Assembly (NCBI RefSeq): GCF_029962835.1
Contig: NC_080583.1
Location: 70,479,158 to 70,543,157, forward strand
Origin: Magnolia sinica
Taxonomy: Eukaryota; Streptophyta; Magnoliopsida; Magnoliales; Magnoliaceae
Length of the DNA: 64,000 nucleotides
Direction of reading: 5' to 3'
Part shown: positions 21,513 through 35,010 of the stretch, piece by piece
Numbering within the stretch: the first letter of the stretch is position 1
Layout: the number at the start of each line of letters is the position of its first letter
The notes under the pieces: generated by a model
What the model was told of the DNA's origin: nothing
Database searches by the model: none
Seen by the model: the letters and a program-made list of their open reading frames with translations, nothing else
Made by a program: the position numbers and the translations under genes

Positions 21513-23907
21513 TGTTCACTCCCCAAGTATAGGGTTGTGATGTAGTAATAAACTCGGTAAGACCGAGGTCGAATCCCAAGGGAGTGAAACCTGTACGTAA
21601 CCTAAAAATAACTAGAACTAGAAAAAGATGAAATCTAAATCAGGTGGATTTGAGGAATAATGATGAAATAGTAAAATATGTAGAATTCAAAGGTAGGAAA
21701 CTAGGGATTCAGAGGATCCACTTGTAGGTATCAGGGAGATCTTTATGCCTGCTTCAAAAATCATGGAACTTAAACTGAACTTCCTCTAATATAATTTTAA
21801 AGAGATGAAAGGTATATGAATTACAATGGATTCCATCACCAAACTATGACCAGAAGACAAAGTCAACAATAGAATTAAACTAATTACCAACGATCAGATG
21901 ATTATGAAGGTTTATGAAGGTTAGGAAGGGTACCGCCATCCAACCATGCCCAGGAGACAATGGCGAACAACAGGGCTTCCTGACATCATAATCAAAATAA
22001 GGAAAAAGAAATACTCAAAGCCATTACAAACCCATTGTAATTTCAGTCACAACAGGCCATTAAAAACTACAAATATTCCGATAATAAAATTAAATCAAAA
22101 ATCCCTTCATTCTAAACAAAGGGCACACGCATACAATCTCCCATCACTCTACAAGCTTCACCTCTTAGCCCTAGCTAAGAGGTTTAGCTTGACATAATTG
22201 GGCTAATTCCTAAATAAAAATAATTAAAAAAATAAAAGCACTACCACTACTGCACGTCCACCACTGCTGCACGTTTCAGCTCCAATTGCCTCCTTGAATC
22301 CTCCTTTTTCTCTTCTTTTTTGTTCTTCTGTTTCTTCTCTCCTCTTATAGCTGTCCAGCGCCCTGGAGGAGTCAGTTCCGCACTCCTCTTTAGCAGCAAC
22401 GGCGCCAACTCTATTCTCGCAGCAAGTAATGCACAAAAAGGCTGCGTTTGGACTGAAAATCAGGACGTTGATCGTCCCGATTATTGCATCCTCCATCATG
22501 GATAGGGTTGAACCTGGCTGGCGCTTCCATTGGACGGTTCAGATCGTTGATCCGATCACGTTCTGGGTCACGTAACTCCACGAAAAATCCAGATTTTTCG
22601 GACGCGTAAACCTTACGCTGGTTGCGCTGACGTGTTCGATGGGCCCCATAATGATGTCTTCAGAGAAATCCACTTTGTTCATTGGATTTCTGATGAAAAA
22701 CTGGTCAGGAAGGGTGGGTTTTATTCAAATTCTGCATGGCCCATTGTACCAGATCCATTCACCGTCCATCTTGCTTTTGGACGATAAAAAATGGATCTCC
22801 GGGACCTTTTGAAACTTTGCCACTTAGGCATGAATGATATGGCCCTCGTGATTCTCATGGACGGTCCAGATCAGTCATCTGGACCATGATGGTGGCCCAC
22901 AGAGATCGTCCGCAGGCTCTGTTCTTGCATAAATAGAGAAGAAAGAAAAATTGGATTTCTTCCGCTGTGCTGCTGGCGGGGGCCATGATTAAATTCAGAT
23001 AGGAAATTCACACCGTCCACTGAAATCCTGGCAAAAATCCAGTCAGGAATGAGTAGTTTTGGTAGGTTCTTGCGTGGCCCACTGTACTAAGTCAATTCGC
23101 CGTTCATCTTACTTCTTTTGACGATCCACGTGCATACACGTGTATGGGTCCAAAATTCCACCTAGGTGAGGGTATTCCCTACCCCAGAGACACTATGAAT
23201 GGCTCTGATCATTCAAAGGAGCAAGGGGTGGGCCCCACTGAGTGAAACCGGTGGATCCACGTCCGCCGCTGTGAGAAATCAGATTTGAGAAGAAGAGTCG
23301 GTTAGCGCTTGCTGACTGACTTTCGGATGTTTGGTGCACGCCCGGTGCACCTGCATACCTTACACATGCACTACATGTATGGGTCCCACAGAGATGTTTG
23401 TGAGAAATCTACTCCGTCCATCCATTCTGCCATATAATTTAAAGGGTTGAGACCAAAATTGAAGCATATCCAGATAGCATGTGGGCCCAGAATCAACTGT
23501 TTATGGGCTGATCTGACAGTTGTGCCACTTCCAGAGGTATCCAATGGTTGAAATTTTACGTGTATGGTTAATTTATGGCCCTCAGGCCATGTATGAAGTT
23601 TCGAGCCAAACAGATGATGGAGACCCAGTGATCTTGCATTTTGGCTGACTTTCAGGCCACTTGAGCTTCAGTTTCTCAATTTTCGCGGATCCCTGGCGTG
23701 TAATTCCGTCGATCTTGGTCCCCTGGAGTCCGTCCCTTGCCCTTGGTGTCATCAGCGCGTTAAATCTATACTTTATCATCCTTTTTCAGTCTAAGCTCGT
23801 AAGTACACTCTGCATCACAAACACGATTAAATCAGCCATTAAACAGTATTATGCTTGTAAATCCAGGTAATAACTGGGGTCTAATATGCAATATTTGACC
23901 CTCAACA
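21513..23907 (-). repeat. Athila-like 3' LTR (left)
   Basis: It is 2,395 bp, matches 31,200-33,582 throughout, begins TGTTCACTCC and ends CCCTCAACA. Purine-rich sequence on the minus strand (ggttgggggttg) lies just inside its inner edge, as expected for the polypurine tract. Confidence 0.88.
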
Positions 23908-25238
23908 CAACCCCCAACCAGCATTTTGCTAGTCCCGAGCAAAATATGCGAAAATTACTTTCAGAACTAAAAGACAATTCCTGTAAACCCGAGTGACTTG
24001 TGAGCAAATAGTCGAGATGTGAAAATTCTAAGATTCATGAATGTTGGGTATAATTCTCTCCTAGATTCAAGCACATGGTAACTTCATAATTAAGTTCAAA
24101 ATATTAATCTGTCAATTAGAACAATTCTAAACATTGAATTCCATGGATGTATAGTCTAATCTCGACTTATCAACATTAAGATTCACTTATCTATTTAAGG
24201 ATATCATTGTTAACCAATAAGAGAATTCACGATAACCCAAACTTGTCTCACACATTATCTTTTTCTTTTTTTAATTTTTAATTTTTTCATTAAAAGTAAC
24301 GCCAAGAAGGGGAATCAAATCCTCACCTATAGGGAGCAGACCTAAGGTAAAGACTTCACACCCACTCTTTTTCAAATATCATCCATGGGGAATCGAATCC
24401 TCACCTATCGGGAGCAAACCTATGGTAAAGACTGTTCGCCCAATCCATTCAATTTTTCAAGTTGGTTCCTTTTATGTTTAGTGATTACCAAGTTAATCCT
24501 TTAATATCGAATTGAATCCTTAATGTGCAAGCGAGATGTGTTTTGTGAAATCATGACTCAATCAATGTTTACAACTTTTAATTCCGGATTAACGATTCAA
24601 ACTTAATTGTGAAATCTAAAAGATACTGAATCTAAGAGTCATAAATTACCAATATTACGTATCTTGAAATTCACAAGAAATTCCAAAAAAATTAAAAATT
24701 TTCACAATTTTTGCTCAAGACCAAGAAAACACTGATTAGGAAACCTAATCTCCCACCCCCAACCTAAAATCTACATTGTCCTCAATGTAAAAGAAATAAG
24801 CATGCAATGCACATGGGACAACGAAAATATAAGAGTGATGGAAAGATAGTACCTGGGTGAAAGAATCAAGAAGCTTTCCAAAAATATCTACGTAAGAGCG
24901 GGTCAGCACAAGAGAGAAACCAACAGAAGTAAAATAAAAATAACAAAAATAAAATCCTACTTACACTACTTTTGTAGGTGCTCTTGATTGCATTTAGTGT
25001 ATGCAACAAGCCTTTAAACCCCTAGGTTGCCCCTAGTGGACGAGTTGTAGTCTCGTGAGGGTTTGCAGCAGTGTTACTCACAAACATTTGAACTAACTAA
25101 CTAAAATAAAATAAAATAAAAGGCTGGGTTGCCTCCCAAGAGTGTTAAGTTTACCGTCTATCCTAAAACAGTATAAAAGAAACTATCCTAGTCCTATGAA
25201 AATAGGAAACCTACCTATACCTACATCAGACTAGGAGA
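23908..25238. other. Non-coding region between pol and the 3' LTR of the Athila-like element
   Basis: No conserved protein is visible. Athila elements often carry a long spacer or a decayed extra ORF here. One internal partial repeat lies near 24,310 and 24,385 ('cctcacctatagggagcaga' type). The sequence is A/T-rich. Confidence 0.5.
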
Positions 25239-28189
25239 TCAATCCTGGTAAACAGGATTAGTTAGAAGTATGGACATGTCCTCTGAATCAAATTTCTCGA
25301 CAAATGGCTTTAAGCGATATCCATTTACTTTAAACTCCTTACCATTGTCAGGATCTTTTATCTCAACGGCCCCATGAGGATACGCAGTGACCACAATGTA
25401 AGGGCCAGTCCAACTAGATCGAAACTTACCTAGAAAGAGAAGTAATCGAGAATTATAAAAAAGGACTTTCTGACCAAGTGTGAATGATTTTCGTAGAATA
25501 CGTTGGTCATGAAATGCCTCCATTCTGTCTTTGTAAATTCTCGAGTTCTCGTACGCATCGTTTTGGATTTCTTCAAGTTCATTTAATTGAAGTTTACATA
25601 GCGAGCCAGCGTTGTCCAGATTTAAATTCAGATTTTTGATCGCCCAGTAGGCTTTATGTTTCAACTCCACAGGCAAGTGACAAGCTTTCCCATAGTTAAG
25701 TCTAAAGGGAGACGTTCCAATAGGGATTTTAAAAGCAGTACGGTATGCCCATAAAGCATCGGTCAATCGGATTGACCAATCCTTACGATCAGGGTTAACT
25801 GTTTTCTATAGGATATGTTTAATCTCCCTATTGAAAATCTCAGCTTATCCACTTGTCTGTGGATGGTATGGGGTGCTCACCTTATGAGAGATACCGTATT
25901 TCTTCATTAAGCTCTCAAATGGTCTATTACAAAAGTGTGAGCCCCCATCACTAATGATGGCTCGAGGCATCCCGAACCGCGAAAGGATGTTCTCTTTTAA
26001 GAATTTAATGACCGTGCGATGGTCATTATTTTGGCACAGGATTTCTTCAACCCATTTAGTGACATAATCTACGACGAGCAAAATATACAAATTTCCAAAT
26101 GATTGGGGGAATGGTCCCATGAAATCGATGCCCCAATAGTCAAATGCTTCTATGATAAGGATGGGATTCAAAGGCATCATATTTCGATGGGATAATGCTC
26201 CCAATTTTTGACAACGCTCACAAGCCTTGCAAAACTCATGAGTATCCCTGAACATAGTGGACTAATAAAAGCCACACTGTAAAATCTTGGCCATGATCTT
26301 TTTAGCAGAAAAGTGACCACCACAGGCCTGTGAGTGACAGAAGGAGATGACACTCTGATGCTCATTGTCTGGCACACATCTCCTCATGATTTAGTCTGGG
26401 TAATATTTAAACAAATAAGGATCATCCCAGAAAAAGTTACGTACCTTGGTGAAAATTTTCTTCTTATCTTGCGCAGTCCAATGTGTCGGTATGGAACCTG
26501 TGGCAAGATAATTAGCAATATCAGCGAACTAAGGTGAATGGGAGACTTTAAACAGTTGTTCATCAGGGAACATGTCATTGATATGGGTCACCTCAGGGGA
26601 ATCAGATGTATTAAGGCGAGACAGATGATCGGCCACTACGTTCTCTACTCCCTTTTTATCTTTAATTTTCAAATCAAATTCTTGGAGTAGAAGGATCCAT
26701 CGTATCAGGCGGGGCTTAGAATCATTCTTAGAGAGAAGATACTTAAGTACCGCATGATCTGTGTAGATAATGATCTTGGATCCGATCAAGTAGGACCTAA
26801 ATTTATCCAAAACAAACACTACGGCTAGGAGTTCCTTTTCCATAGTCGAGTAGTTCACTTGGGCAGAATTTAAAGTTCTACTTGCATAATAAATAACGTA
26901 GGGCCTCTTATCTTTTCTCTGGCCTAAAACCACTCCAAGAGCATAATCAGAAGCGTCGCACATAAGCTCAAAAGGAAGGCTTCAATCGGGTGCTTGCATG
27001 ATGGTGTAGTGGTTAACATGCCCTTAAGCTTGATGAAAGCTTCCTGGCATTGCTCAGTCGACTCGTATGGTGCATCCTTTTGCAGAAGATTACATAAGGG
27101 ACGAGAGAGGAGACTAAAGTCCTTTATAAATCGTCTATAAAACCCCGCGTGTCCTAAGAAGGATCGCACAACTCTGATGTTCTTGGGTGGAGGTAGGTTA
27201 GAGATAAAATCGATTTTTGCTTTATCCACCTCGATTCCTTTGGACGAGATAATATGTCCAAGGACAATTCCCTTATGAACCATGAAATGACACTTCTCCC
27301 AATTAAGTACCAAGTTCTTCTCTTCACATCTTTTCAGCACACATTTAAGACTCTCTAAGCACTCGCTGAAAGATGAACCGAAAACAGAGAAATCGTTCAT
27401 GAAGACCTCTAGATATTTTCCCACCATGTCAGAAAAGATATTCATCATACATCACTGAAAGGTAGCAGGGGCATTACATAATCCGAATGACATCCTTCTG
27501 TAGGCAAAGGTTTCGTAAGGACATGTAAATGTAGTCTTTTACTGGTCCTCAGGGGCGATTTCAATCTGATTATAACCCGAATACCCATCAAGGAAACAGT
27601 AATAGGAATGACTAACTAGCCTTTCCAAGATTTGATCAATGAAAGGCAAAGGAAAGTGGTCCTTCCTCGTGATGGTATTCAGCTTCCTATAGTCAATGCA
27701 TATTCTCCAACCAGTAGTAACTCTAGTTGGCACGAGTTCATTATTAGCATTGGCTACGATGGTGATCTCGGACTTCTTAGGAACCACCTGAGTTGGACTC
27801 ACCCATTGACTATCGGATATGGGGTATATGATACCCACATCTAATAGTTTAAGAACCTCGGCCTTAACCACTTCCCTCATGTTTGGATTTAATCTACATT
27901 GTGTTTGCTGAAAGGTCTTAGCATTATCCTCAAGATAAATGCGGTGAGTACAAATCGAGGGGTTGATTCCCTTGAGGTCCACTATCGTCCATCCAAGGGC
28001 TCCCTTATGCTCAATGAGAGTAGATATGAACATACTCTCCTGTTCTTTCTCCAGGTGGGTAGAAATCACCACCGAGTATGTCTCATCTTGACCTAAATAA
28101 ACATATTTTAAATCAGAGGGTAAAGGTTTTAGGTTAAGCTTCGGCGGCTTGAGGTTAGACGGTAGAGGCACTACATCAGTTTGGGGCAA
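25239..28189 (-). pseudogene. Athila-like pol remnant (RT, RNase H, integrase)
   Basis: Minus-strand parts from high to low coordinates: RT (GWRICIDYRKLNTITRKDHF, YNQIEIAPEDQ, 27,539-28,189, then CVLKRCEEKNLVLNWEKCHF about 27,300), RNase H ([38 protein letters not shown], 26,529-26,963) and integrase (YWGIDFMGPFP, RAIISDGGSHFCNRPFE, 25,845-26,255; [16 protein letters not shown], 25,239-25,766). There is no chromodomain, which supports Athila/Tat rather than chromovirus. It is broken into several frames. Confidence 0.85.
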
Positions 28190-28198
28190 CTTTTCAAA

Positions 28199-30424
28199 TT
28201 ATGGCCTCCACCGGTTAACTTCAAGTACCGGTGCAGTATCAAGCAAGGCACACGTCTCCCTAATCATGTCATCATCAAAATCATGGGAGTGAGCTAGGCA
28301 CATCTCAAAAGGGTCAGAGGATAAGGTTAGAGGTGTCGTATCTTCCATTAAAGAGTCAATCATGTTAATGTCGTGGAAATCGTCATCATCCTCTAAGTTT
28401 CTGCCGTTATTGAAAAAAATGTTTGACTCCAATGTCATATTCCCAAAAGACATAGTCATGACACCATTCCTACAATTGATAATTGCGTTTGAAGTGGCAA
28501 GGAATGGGTGACCCGGAATGACGAAAATCTGAGTGCTCACGTTATTGATGGATTCTGTGTCCAGGATGATAAAATCTACAGGGTAGTAAAATCTATCAAC
28601 TTGGACCAACACATCATCAATTATCCCTCTTGGTATACGAACAGAGCGATCAGCAAGTTGTAGTGTGGTTAGAGTGGGTTTTAATTCACCCAAACCTAAC
28701 TGTTTATACACCGAGTAGGGAATCAAATTGACTCTCGCTCCTAAGTCAAGAAGTGCATGATCAATTCGATGGTCTCCGATTACACATGATATGGTTGGGC
28801 TACCGGGATCTTTGAATTTTTATGGCTCGTCTTACTTTAGGATGGCACTCACTTTCTCGGTCAAGAAGATCTTCTTTTGAATATTCTGCGGTCGTTTGGT
28901 CGTGCATAAGTCTTTCAGGAATTTGGCATATGAAGGTATCTATTTTACGACATCAAGTAAAGGAATGTTGACTTTCACTTGTTTCAACACCTCTAGGATA
29001 TCCTGAGAGTTAGAGAGAGGTTTTGGTGCGACCAACCGTTGGGAAAATGGAGCAACTGGCTTTTCTAGAAATTCTGGTTCTAATTTTTGTGGGGCCTCAC
29101 TAGATCCATTATTGTTGTCATCTTCTGGTTCTTGAGGCTTTTCAGGCCTAACCGGAAGGGTTTTATCAATGATCTTCCCACTCCTAAGAGTGGTGATGGA
29201 TTTAGCGTGCCCCATTTGATTTGAAGAGCTGGGATCACTTATCTCATATTACGGTTTACGATTGGGAAGCGGTTATGCAGGAAGCATTCCCTTTTCTATA
29301 ACCGTCATACGTGAATCCATCTTTTGCGTAAAGTCTTGCATTGCAGGGGTCAGCTCTTGCATGGAATTTTGAACCGGTTCTTCTTGAGGTTTTCCCTGAT
29401 TTGGATTTTGATTGAAGAAACTTTGAGGGGTAGTAGTTTGTCCATTTCTCCAACTAAAGTTTGGATGATTTTGCCAACCAGGATTGTACGTATTAGAGGT
29501 TGGTCTATTGAAAGGTCTTTGATAATTATTTACGGCATTGGATTCTTCACTCAACACTTCTCGAAAGGCGGGTATTGTAGGACAATTTTCAGTTGTATGA
29601 ATGTTGCAATCACATATGCTGCAAACACTTTCATTAACCTTATCCTTCTTTCCTTCCATGGCCTCAACTTTTCTTATAAGCGTAGTCACTTTATACTTGA
29701 GATCATCCTCTTCTTTCAAGAGATACAATCCACCTTTCTCCTTTAATTGAGTCAGCCTAGACGTGGTGTTTGATTTTGGGTAATAATCCCATGATTGTAT
29801 TTTTTCAGTAAGACTATCGAGGTAATCCCATACCTCATCGATATTTTTATTAATGAAATCTCCATTACACATTATCTCGACCATTTGGCGCATGGAAGAT
29901 GTCAGTCCATCGTAGAAAAAATTTGTAATGCACCACGTTTCAAAGCCGTGTTGTGGGCATGAACTGACCAAATCCTTGAACCTTTTCCAACATTGCTAAA
30001 ATGTTTCATCCTCCTTTTGAGTGAAGTTCATGATTGCTTTTCTAAGGGTAATCGTTTTATGATGTGGAAAGAATTTCTTTATAAATTCCCTTTGCATATC
30101 ATTCCATGTGCCAATGGATCTAGGACGTAGTGAATGTAACCACGTCTTAGCCTTCTCTTTTAAGGAAAAGGAAAAGAGTCTCAGCCTGACTATATCCTCA
30201 GATACATTTTGAAAATATAAAGTGGCTCTGATCTCTTCAAACTCTTTCAAATGTAGGTATGGTTCTTCAGATTCAAGCCCATGGAACTTAGGAAGGAGTT
30301 GGATAACCCCTGGCTTGATGTCCATATGTCCTATATTTTCAAGAAAAATCATGCATGAGGGCATACTCACCCCCACTGGTTGTAAATAATCTCGTAAAGT
30401 ACGTGGCGAGGGTGCTTGATACAC
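28199..30424 (-). pseudogene. Athila-like gag and protease remnant
   Basis: The gag part reads QLLPKFHGLESEEPYLHL and FSFSLKEKAKTWLHSL (29,996-30,424). Next come a nucleocapsid-like stretch with CSICDCNIHTTENC, a Cys/His knuckle, near 29,600 and a Pro/Gln-rich linker. A protease-like region with VNLIPYSVYKQLGLGELKPT near 28,700 resembles the aspartic protease of this group. It is broken into several frames. Confidence 0.75.
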
Positions 30425-30720
30425 CTCATTCTCATCCTAAATGTCCTCCACCCTAGGTTGGGGTAGAAGAGGTTGGTTTTCAGCCATCACTTCAATTAAC
30501 TCAGGGAATTTCGAGTGGTGTTTAGTCCTGCGATGGATAGTCAACCCCTTAACCAATCCTCCTTCAGTCAAGAGACATCAAGTGTTGTCACGGGCCCACT
30601 TGGGCATGAAACACTCGCAGCCCTCAATCAAATTCGAAACCTAATCCTAATAAGGAAAAGAAAATCTAGAAAGAAAGAGAGAGTTGGAAAGAAGTTACCA
30701 AATTGAAAGCCCTAAGTAAC

Positions 30721-31170
30721 AACACCGAATTAGAAATTTTAATCTTAAAGGCCTACAAAATAGGAAAGTTAGTTTCTAAACAAAAATTCTATAAGTAGAA
30801 AATTAGGAAACAAAATTAGATTCTAAAAGAGTTAGAATTAGAAAGTTACTAAAAACAAAAATAGAAAGTTAATTTCTAAAAAGGGAAATAACTAACCTAG
30901 TTTCTAAAAACAAAAAGAGGAAAGTTTCTAAAAATAAACTATTTCCTAAAAATAGGAAAATACTAGAATTAGAAAATTTCTAAAATTTAAACCTTAATTT
31001 TAAAAGTAGAAAAAGTAGAGAAATTAGGAAGGAATTACCAATTTAGAACGGTATGTCAAGAGCCTACACAACAAGAAAACAAGTTAGTTCAAAAAAATCT
31101 AAAACTAAAGTTAGTCAAATTCTAATCTTAAACTAGTTCTAAACCTAATTGATTTCAGAGAATCGTAACC
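30721..31170. repeat. A-rich leader of the Athila-like element
   Basis: A low-complexity A-rich stretch with many 'aaagttagtttctaaa' style words lies between gag and the primer-binding site. It is the transcribed leader by position. No coding sequence was seen. Confidence 0.55.
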
Positions 31171-31175
31171 GTCAG

Positions 31176-31193
31176 TCCCCGGCAACGGCACCA
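31176..31193 (-). other. Primer-binding site of the Athila-like element
   Basis: The plus-strand sequence tccccggcaacggcacca is the complement of TGGTGCCGTTGCCGGGGA, one base from the tRNA-Asp primer site used by Athila-type elements. It lies six bases inside the 5' LTR edge at 31,200. Confidence 0.8.
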
Positions 31194-31199
31194 AAAACT

Positions 31200-33582
31200 T
31201 GTTCACTCCCCAAGTGCAGGGTTGTGATGTAGTAATAAACTCGGTAAGACTGAGGTCGAATCCCAAGGGACTGATACCTGTACGTTACCTGAAACTAACT
31301 AGAACTAGAAAAAGATGAAATCTAAATCAAGTGGATTTGAGGAATAATGATGAAATAGTAAAATATATAGAATTCAAAGGTAGGAAACTAGGGATTCAGA
31401 GGATCCACTTGTAGAGATCAGGGAGATCTTTATGCCTGCTTCAAAAATCATGGAAATTAAACTGAACTTCCTCTGACATAATTTTAAAGAGATGAAATGT
31501 ATATGAATTAAAATGGATTCCATCACCAAACCATGCCCAAGAGACAAAGTCAACAACAAAATTAAACTAATTACTAACCAATCAGATAATTATGAAGGTT
31601 AGGAAGGGTACCGCCATCCAACCATGCCCAGGAGACGATGGCGAACAACAGGGCTTCCTGACGTCATAATCAAAATAATGAAGAAACATGCTCAAAGCCA
31701 TCGCAAACCCATTGTAATTTCAGTCACAACAGGCCATTAAAAACTACAAATATTTCCATAATAAAATTAAATCAAAAATTCCTCCATTCTAAACAAAGGG
31801 CACACGCATACAATCTCCCATCACTTTACAAGCTTCACCTCTTAGCCCTAGCTAAGAGGTTTAGCCTGACATAATTGGGCTAATTCCTAAATAAAAATAA
31901 TATAAAAAATAAAAGAACTACCACTGCTGCACGTCCACCGCTGCTGCATGTTTCAACTCCAATTGCCTCCTTGAATCCTCCTTTTTCTCTTCTTTTTTGT
32001 TCTTCTGTTTCTTCTCTCCTATTATAGTTGTCCAGCGCCCTGGAGGAGTGAGTTCCGTACTCCTCTTTACGCAGTAACAGCGCCAACTCTGTTCTTGCAG
32101 CAAGTAACGCACAAAAAGGCTGCGTTTGGACTGAAAATCAGGATGTTGATCGTCCCAATTATTGCATCCTCCATCATGGATAGGGTTGAACCTGGCTGGG
32201 GCTTCCATTGGACGGTTCGGATCGCTGATCCGATCACATTCTGGGTCACGTAACTCCACGAAAAATCCAGATTTTCTGGACGCGCATAAACCTTACGCAG
32301 GTTACGCTGACGTGTTCGTTGGGCCCCATAATGATGTCTTCATAGAAATCCACTTCGTTCATTGGATTCTTGACGAAAAACTGATCAGGAAGGGTGGGTT
32401 TTATTCAAATTCTGCATGGCCCATTGTACCAGATCCATTCACCGTCCATCTTGCTTTTGGACGATAAAAATGGATCTCCAGGACCTTTTGAAACTTTGTC
32501 ACTTAGCCATGAGTGATATGGCCCTCGTGATTCTCATGGACGGTCCAGATCAGTCATCTGGACCATGATGGTGGCCCACAGAGATCGTCCGCAGGCTCTG
32601 TTCTTGCGTAAACAGAAAAGAAAGAAAAAACGGATTTCTTCCACTGTGCTGCTGGTGGGGGCCATGATTAAATTCAGATAGGAAATCCACACCATCCACT
32701 GAAATCCTGACGAAAATCCAGTCAAGAATGAGTAGTTTTGGTAGGTTCTTGTGCGGCCTACTGTACTAAGTCAATTCGCCGTTCATCTTACTTCTTTTGA
32801 CGATCCACGTGCATACACGTGTATGGGTCCAAAATTCCACCTAGGTGAGGGTATTCCCTACCCCAGAGACACTATGGATGGCTTTGATCAGTCAAAGGAG
32901 CAAGGGGTGGGCCCCACTGAGTGAAACCGGTGGACCCACGTCCGCCACTGTGAGAAATCATATTTGAGAGGAAGAGTCGGTCAACGCTTGCTGACCGACT
33001 TTCGGATGTTTGGTGCACGCCCGGTGCACCTGCATACCTTGCACATGCACTACATGTATGGGTCCCATAGAGATGTTTGTGAGAAATCTACTTTGTCCAT
33101 CCACCATATAATTTAAAGGGTTGAGACCAAAATTGAAGCATATCCAGATAGCAGGTGGGCCCAGAATCAACTATTTATGGGCTGATCTGACAGTTGTGAC
33201 ACTTCCAGAGGCATTCAATGGCTGAAATTTTACGTGTATGGTTAATTTATGACCCTCAAGCCATGTATGAATTTTCGAGCCAAACAGATGATGAAAACCC
33301 AGTGATCTTGCATTTTGGCTGACTTTCAGGCCGCTTGAGCTTCAGTTTCTCAATTTTCTCAAACCTCTGGCGTGTAATTCTGTTGATCTTGGTCCCCTGG
33401 AGTCCGTCCCTTGTCCTTGGTGTCATCAGCGCGTTAAATCTATGCTTTATCATCCTTTTTTCAGTCTAAGCTCGTAAGTACACTCTGCATCACAAACACG
33501 ATTAAATCAGCCATTAAACAGTATTATGCTTGTAAATCCAGGTAATAACTGGGGTCTAATATACAATATTTGACCCTTAACA
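31200..33582 (-). repeat. Athila-like 5' LTR (right)
   Basis: 2,383 bp, paired with 21,513-23,907. It is followed by the target-site duplication CTAAC and then by LINE sequence. Confidence 0.88.
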
Positions 33583-34520
33583 CTAACCAAACTGAAAAAT
33601 GTGAAAGCGCAGCTGAAAATCTGGAACAAGGAGTAGTTTGGTGATATCTTTGAGAAACTTAAGATGGCAGAATCTGAGGTAACAGAGACCAACAGGCAGC
33701 TCCATCATTCGGACTTACACCAAGCTGACTACACTTCCCTATATAACAGATTTTAGGTAGATTCGAATCAGCTCAATCAGTGGGAAATCAAACAGGAAAT
33801 CTTCTGGTAACAGAAATCCAGGTCAAGCTGGCTGCAAGAGGGGGACCGTAACACTAAGTTCTTTCATGCAACTTCCACTAAGCGGCATAGGCAAGCCAGA
33901 ATTTCCAACGTTCACCTTCAGTTTGGTGCGGTTGTGACAGATAACGATGATATAAAAAGGGAAGCCAACACCTATTTGAGGGGCTTTTTAAGGGCAGAAC
34001 CAATCCGATAAATTCATAATTACTGGATTTGGAGCCAAAGCTTGTGACTCAGGATATGAACCATTTCCTTATTTCTCCGCCTTCAATGTAAGATATTAAA
34101 GAGGCCATCCAAGCCATCCCATCTGACAGTGCGCCAAGCCCCCGATGGATTCTCCGGAGTTTTTTACTCTACTTGTTGGGATATCATTGGCTGGGACATT
34201 CACAAGGCCATAACATATTTCTTCCAGGGTGGTAAGATTCCCCGTGCGGTTAATTCCTCTCTTGTTTGTTTGATTCCCAAGAGGGAGGTGCCCAGAAATT
34301 GGTCTGATTTTAGACCATAAGTTTATATAACTGCCTCTACAAAATCTTCTCAAAGATTATTGCAGTTCGCCTCAGTTGTTTCCTCCCCACCCTCATATCT
34401 CCTGAGCAGGGTGCTTTCATCAAAGGCAGAGCTATCTCAGAAAATATTGTGCTTTCATAGGAATTGTTCAGGGAGGTGAATCGAAAGACCAGAGGAGGTA
34501 ATGTGGTGCTATGTTGCAAG
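33583..34520 (+). mobile_element. L1-type LINE, reverse-transcriptase N-terminal part (copy B)
   Basis: This continues the LINE interrupted at 21,512. It shows the linker before RT ([19 protein letters not shown] near 33,815), then RT blocks near 34,130-34,440: SPDGFSGVFYSTCWDIIGWD, FFQGGKIPRAVNSSLVCLIP and WSDFRP, then TLISPEQGAFIKGR-like and SENIVL-like pieces in other frames. These are RT blocks 0-2 of plant L1 elements. Several frames and stops are needed to read it, and it ends near 34,520 before the catalytic YADD block. The element is dead and truncated. Confidence 0.8.
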
Positions 34521-34554
34521 ATTTGTTTTCGATTTCATTTGGGATTTCTTCTTA

Positions 34555-35010
34555 GCTTATAAATATGGATGCAAACGGGATTGGGAGAGTATTCTACGGT
34601 TTCTAAATCGTCTAAGGGCTTCAAAGGGTGTAGTAAGGGTGAGATTCGAGGTTATTTGAATCGGGTAAGATCTCTCTTTGTAATTTTTTCTTTCATAGTG
34701 ATATTCGTCGCTTTGTGCCGCAGTTTTTTTTTCCCGCAAAGGGTTTTCCATGTTAAAATTTGGAGTGTTTGCGTTGTGCTTATTTGGTGCGATTGGATTA
34801 CTTTACTTGATTCATCTCGGTGTGATTCCACAGTCCCCCAACATATTATCAACCTAAGAACTAATAGGAAGAATGCGTGGTCCCCGAATTTCCTTGTGGG
34901 AGTGGCGTTTTCCCTATCCGTAGTGTGTGAAGGAGAAGAGGAAGATCCGATGGCATCATTCTCCATCTCGGGTGAGCTTCCAGTACCAGTATTAATGGCA
35001 AACACAAGTT
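34555..35010 (+). repeat. Copia-type LTR fragment
   Basis: 'gggtaagatctctctttgta' followed by 'cccgcaaagggttttccatg' parallels the R/U5 part of the copia LTR at 47,974-48,550 read on its own strand ('gtaagatcatctatctcttg', 'cccgcaaggattttttcacg'). The 147-codon open frame over it does not resemble a protein family and is taken as chance. It is a decayed fragment with no partner LTR in the window. Confidence 0.5.

Larger units (their letters stand above)
21513..33582 (-). mobile_element. Ty3/gypsy Athila-like element, both LTRs present (broken)
   Basis: The LTRs are 21,513-23,907 and 31,200-33,582, with edges TGTTCACTCCCC and ...AACA. The target-site duplication CTAAC flanks both sides (21,508-21,512 and 33,583-33,587), so both outer ends are original. 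The minus-strand internal region has gag, protease, RT, RNase H and integrase in Ty3/gypsy order. The primer-binding site next to the right LTR resembles tRNA-Asp, as in Athila. The LTRs differ by roughly 4-6% in the stretches I compared, suggesting an age of a few million years. The coding region is broken in several places. It sits inside the LINE and is absent from copy A. Confidence 0.9.
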
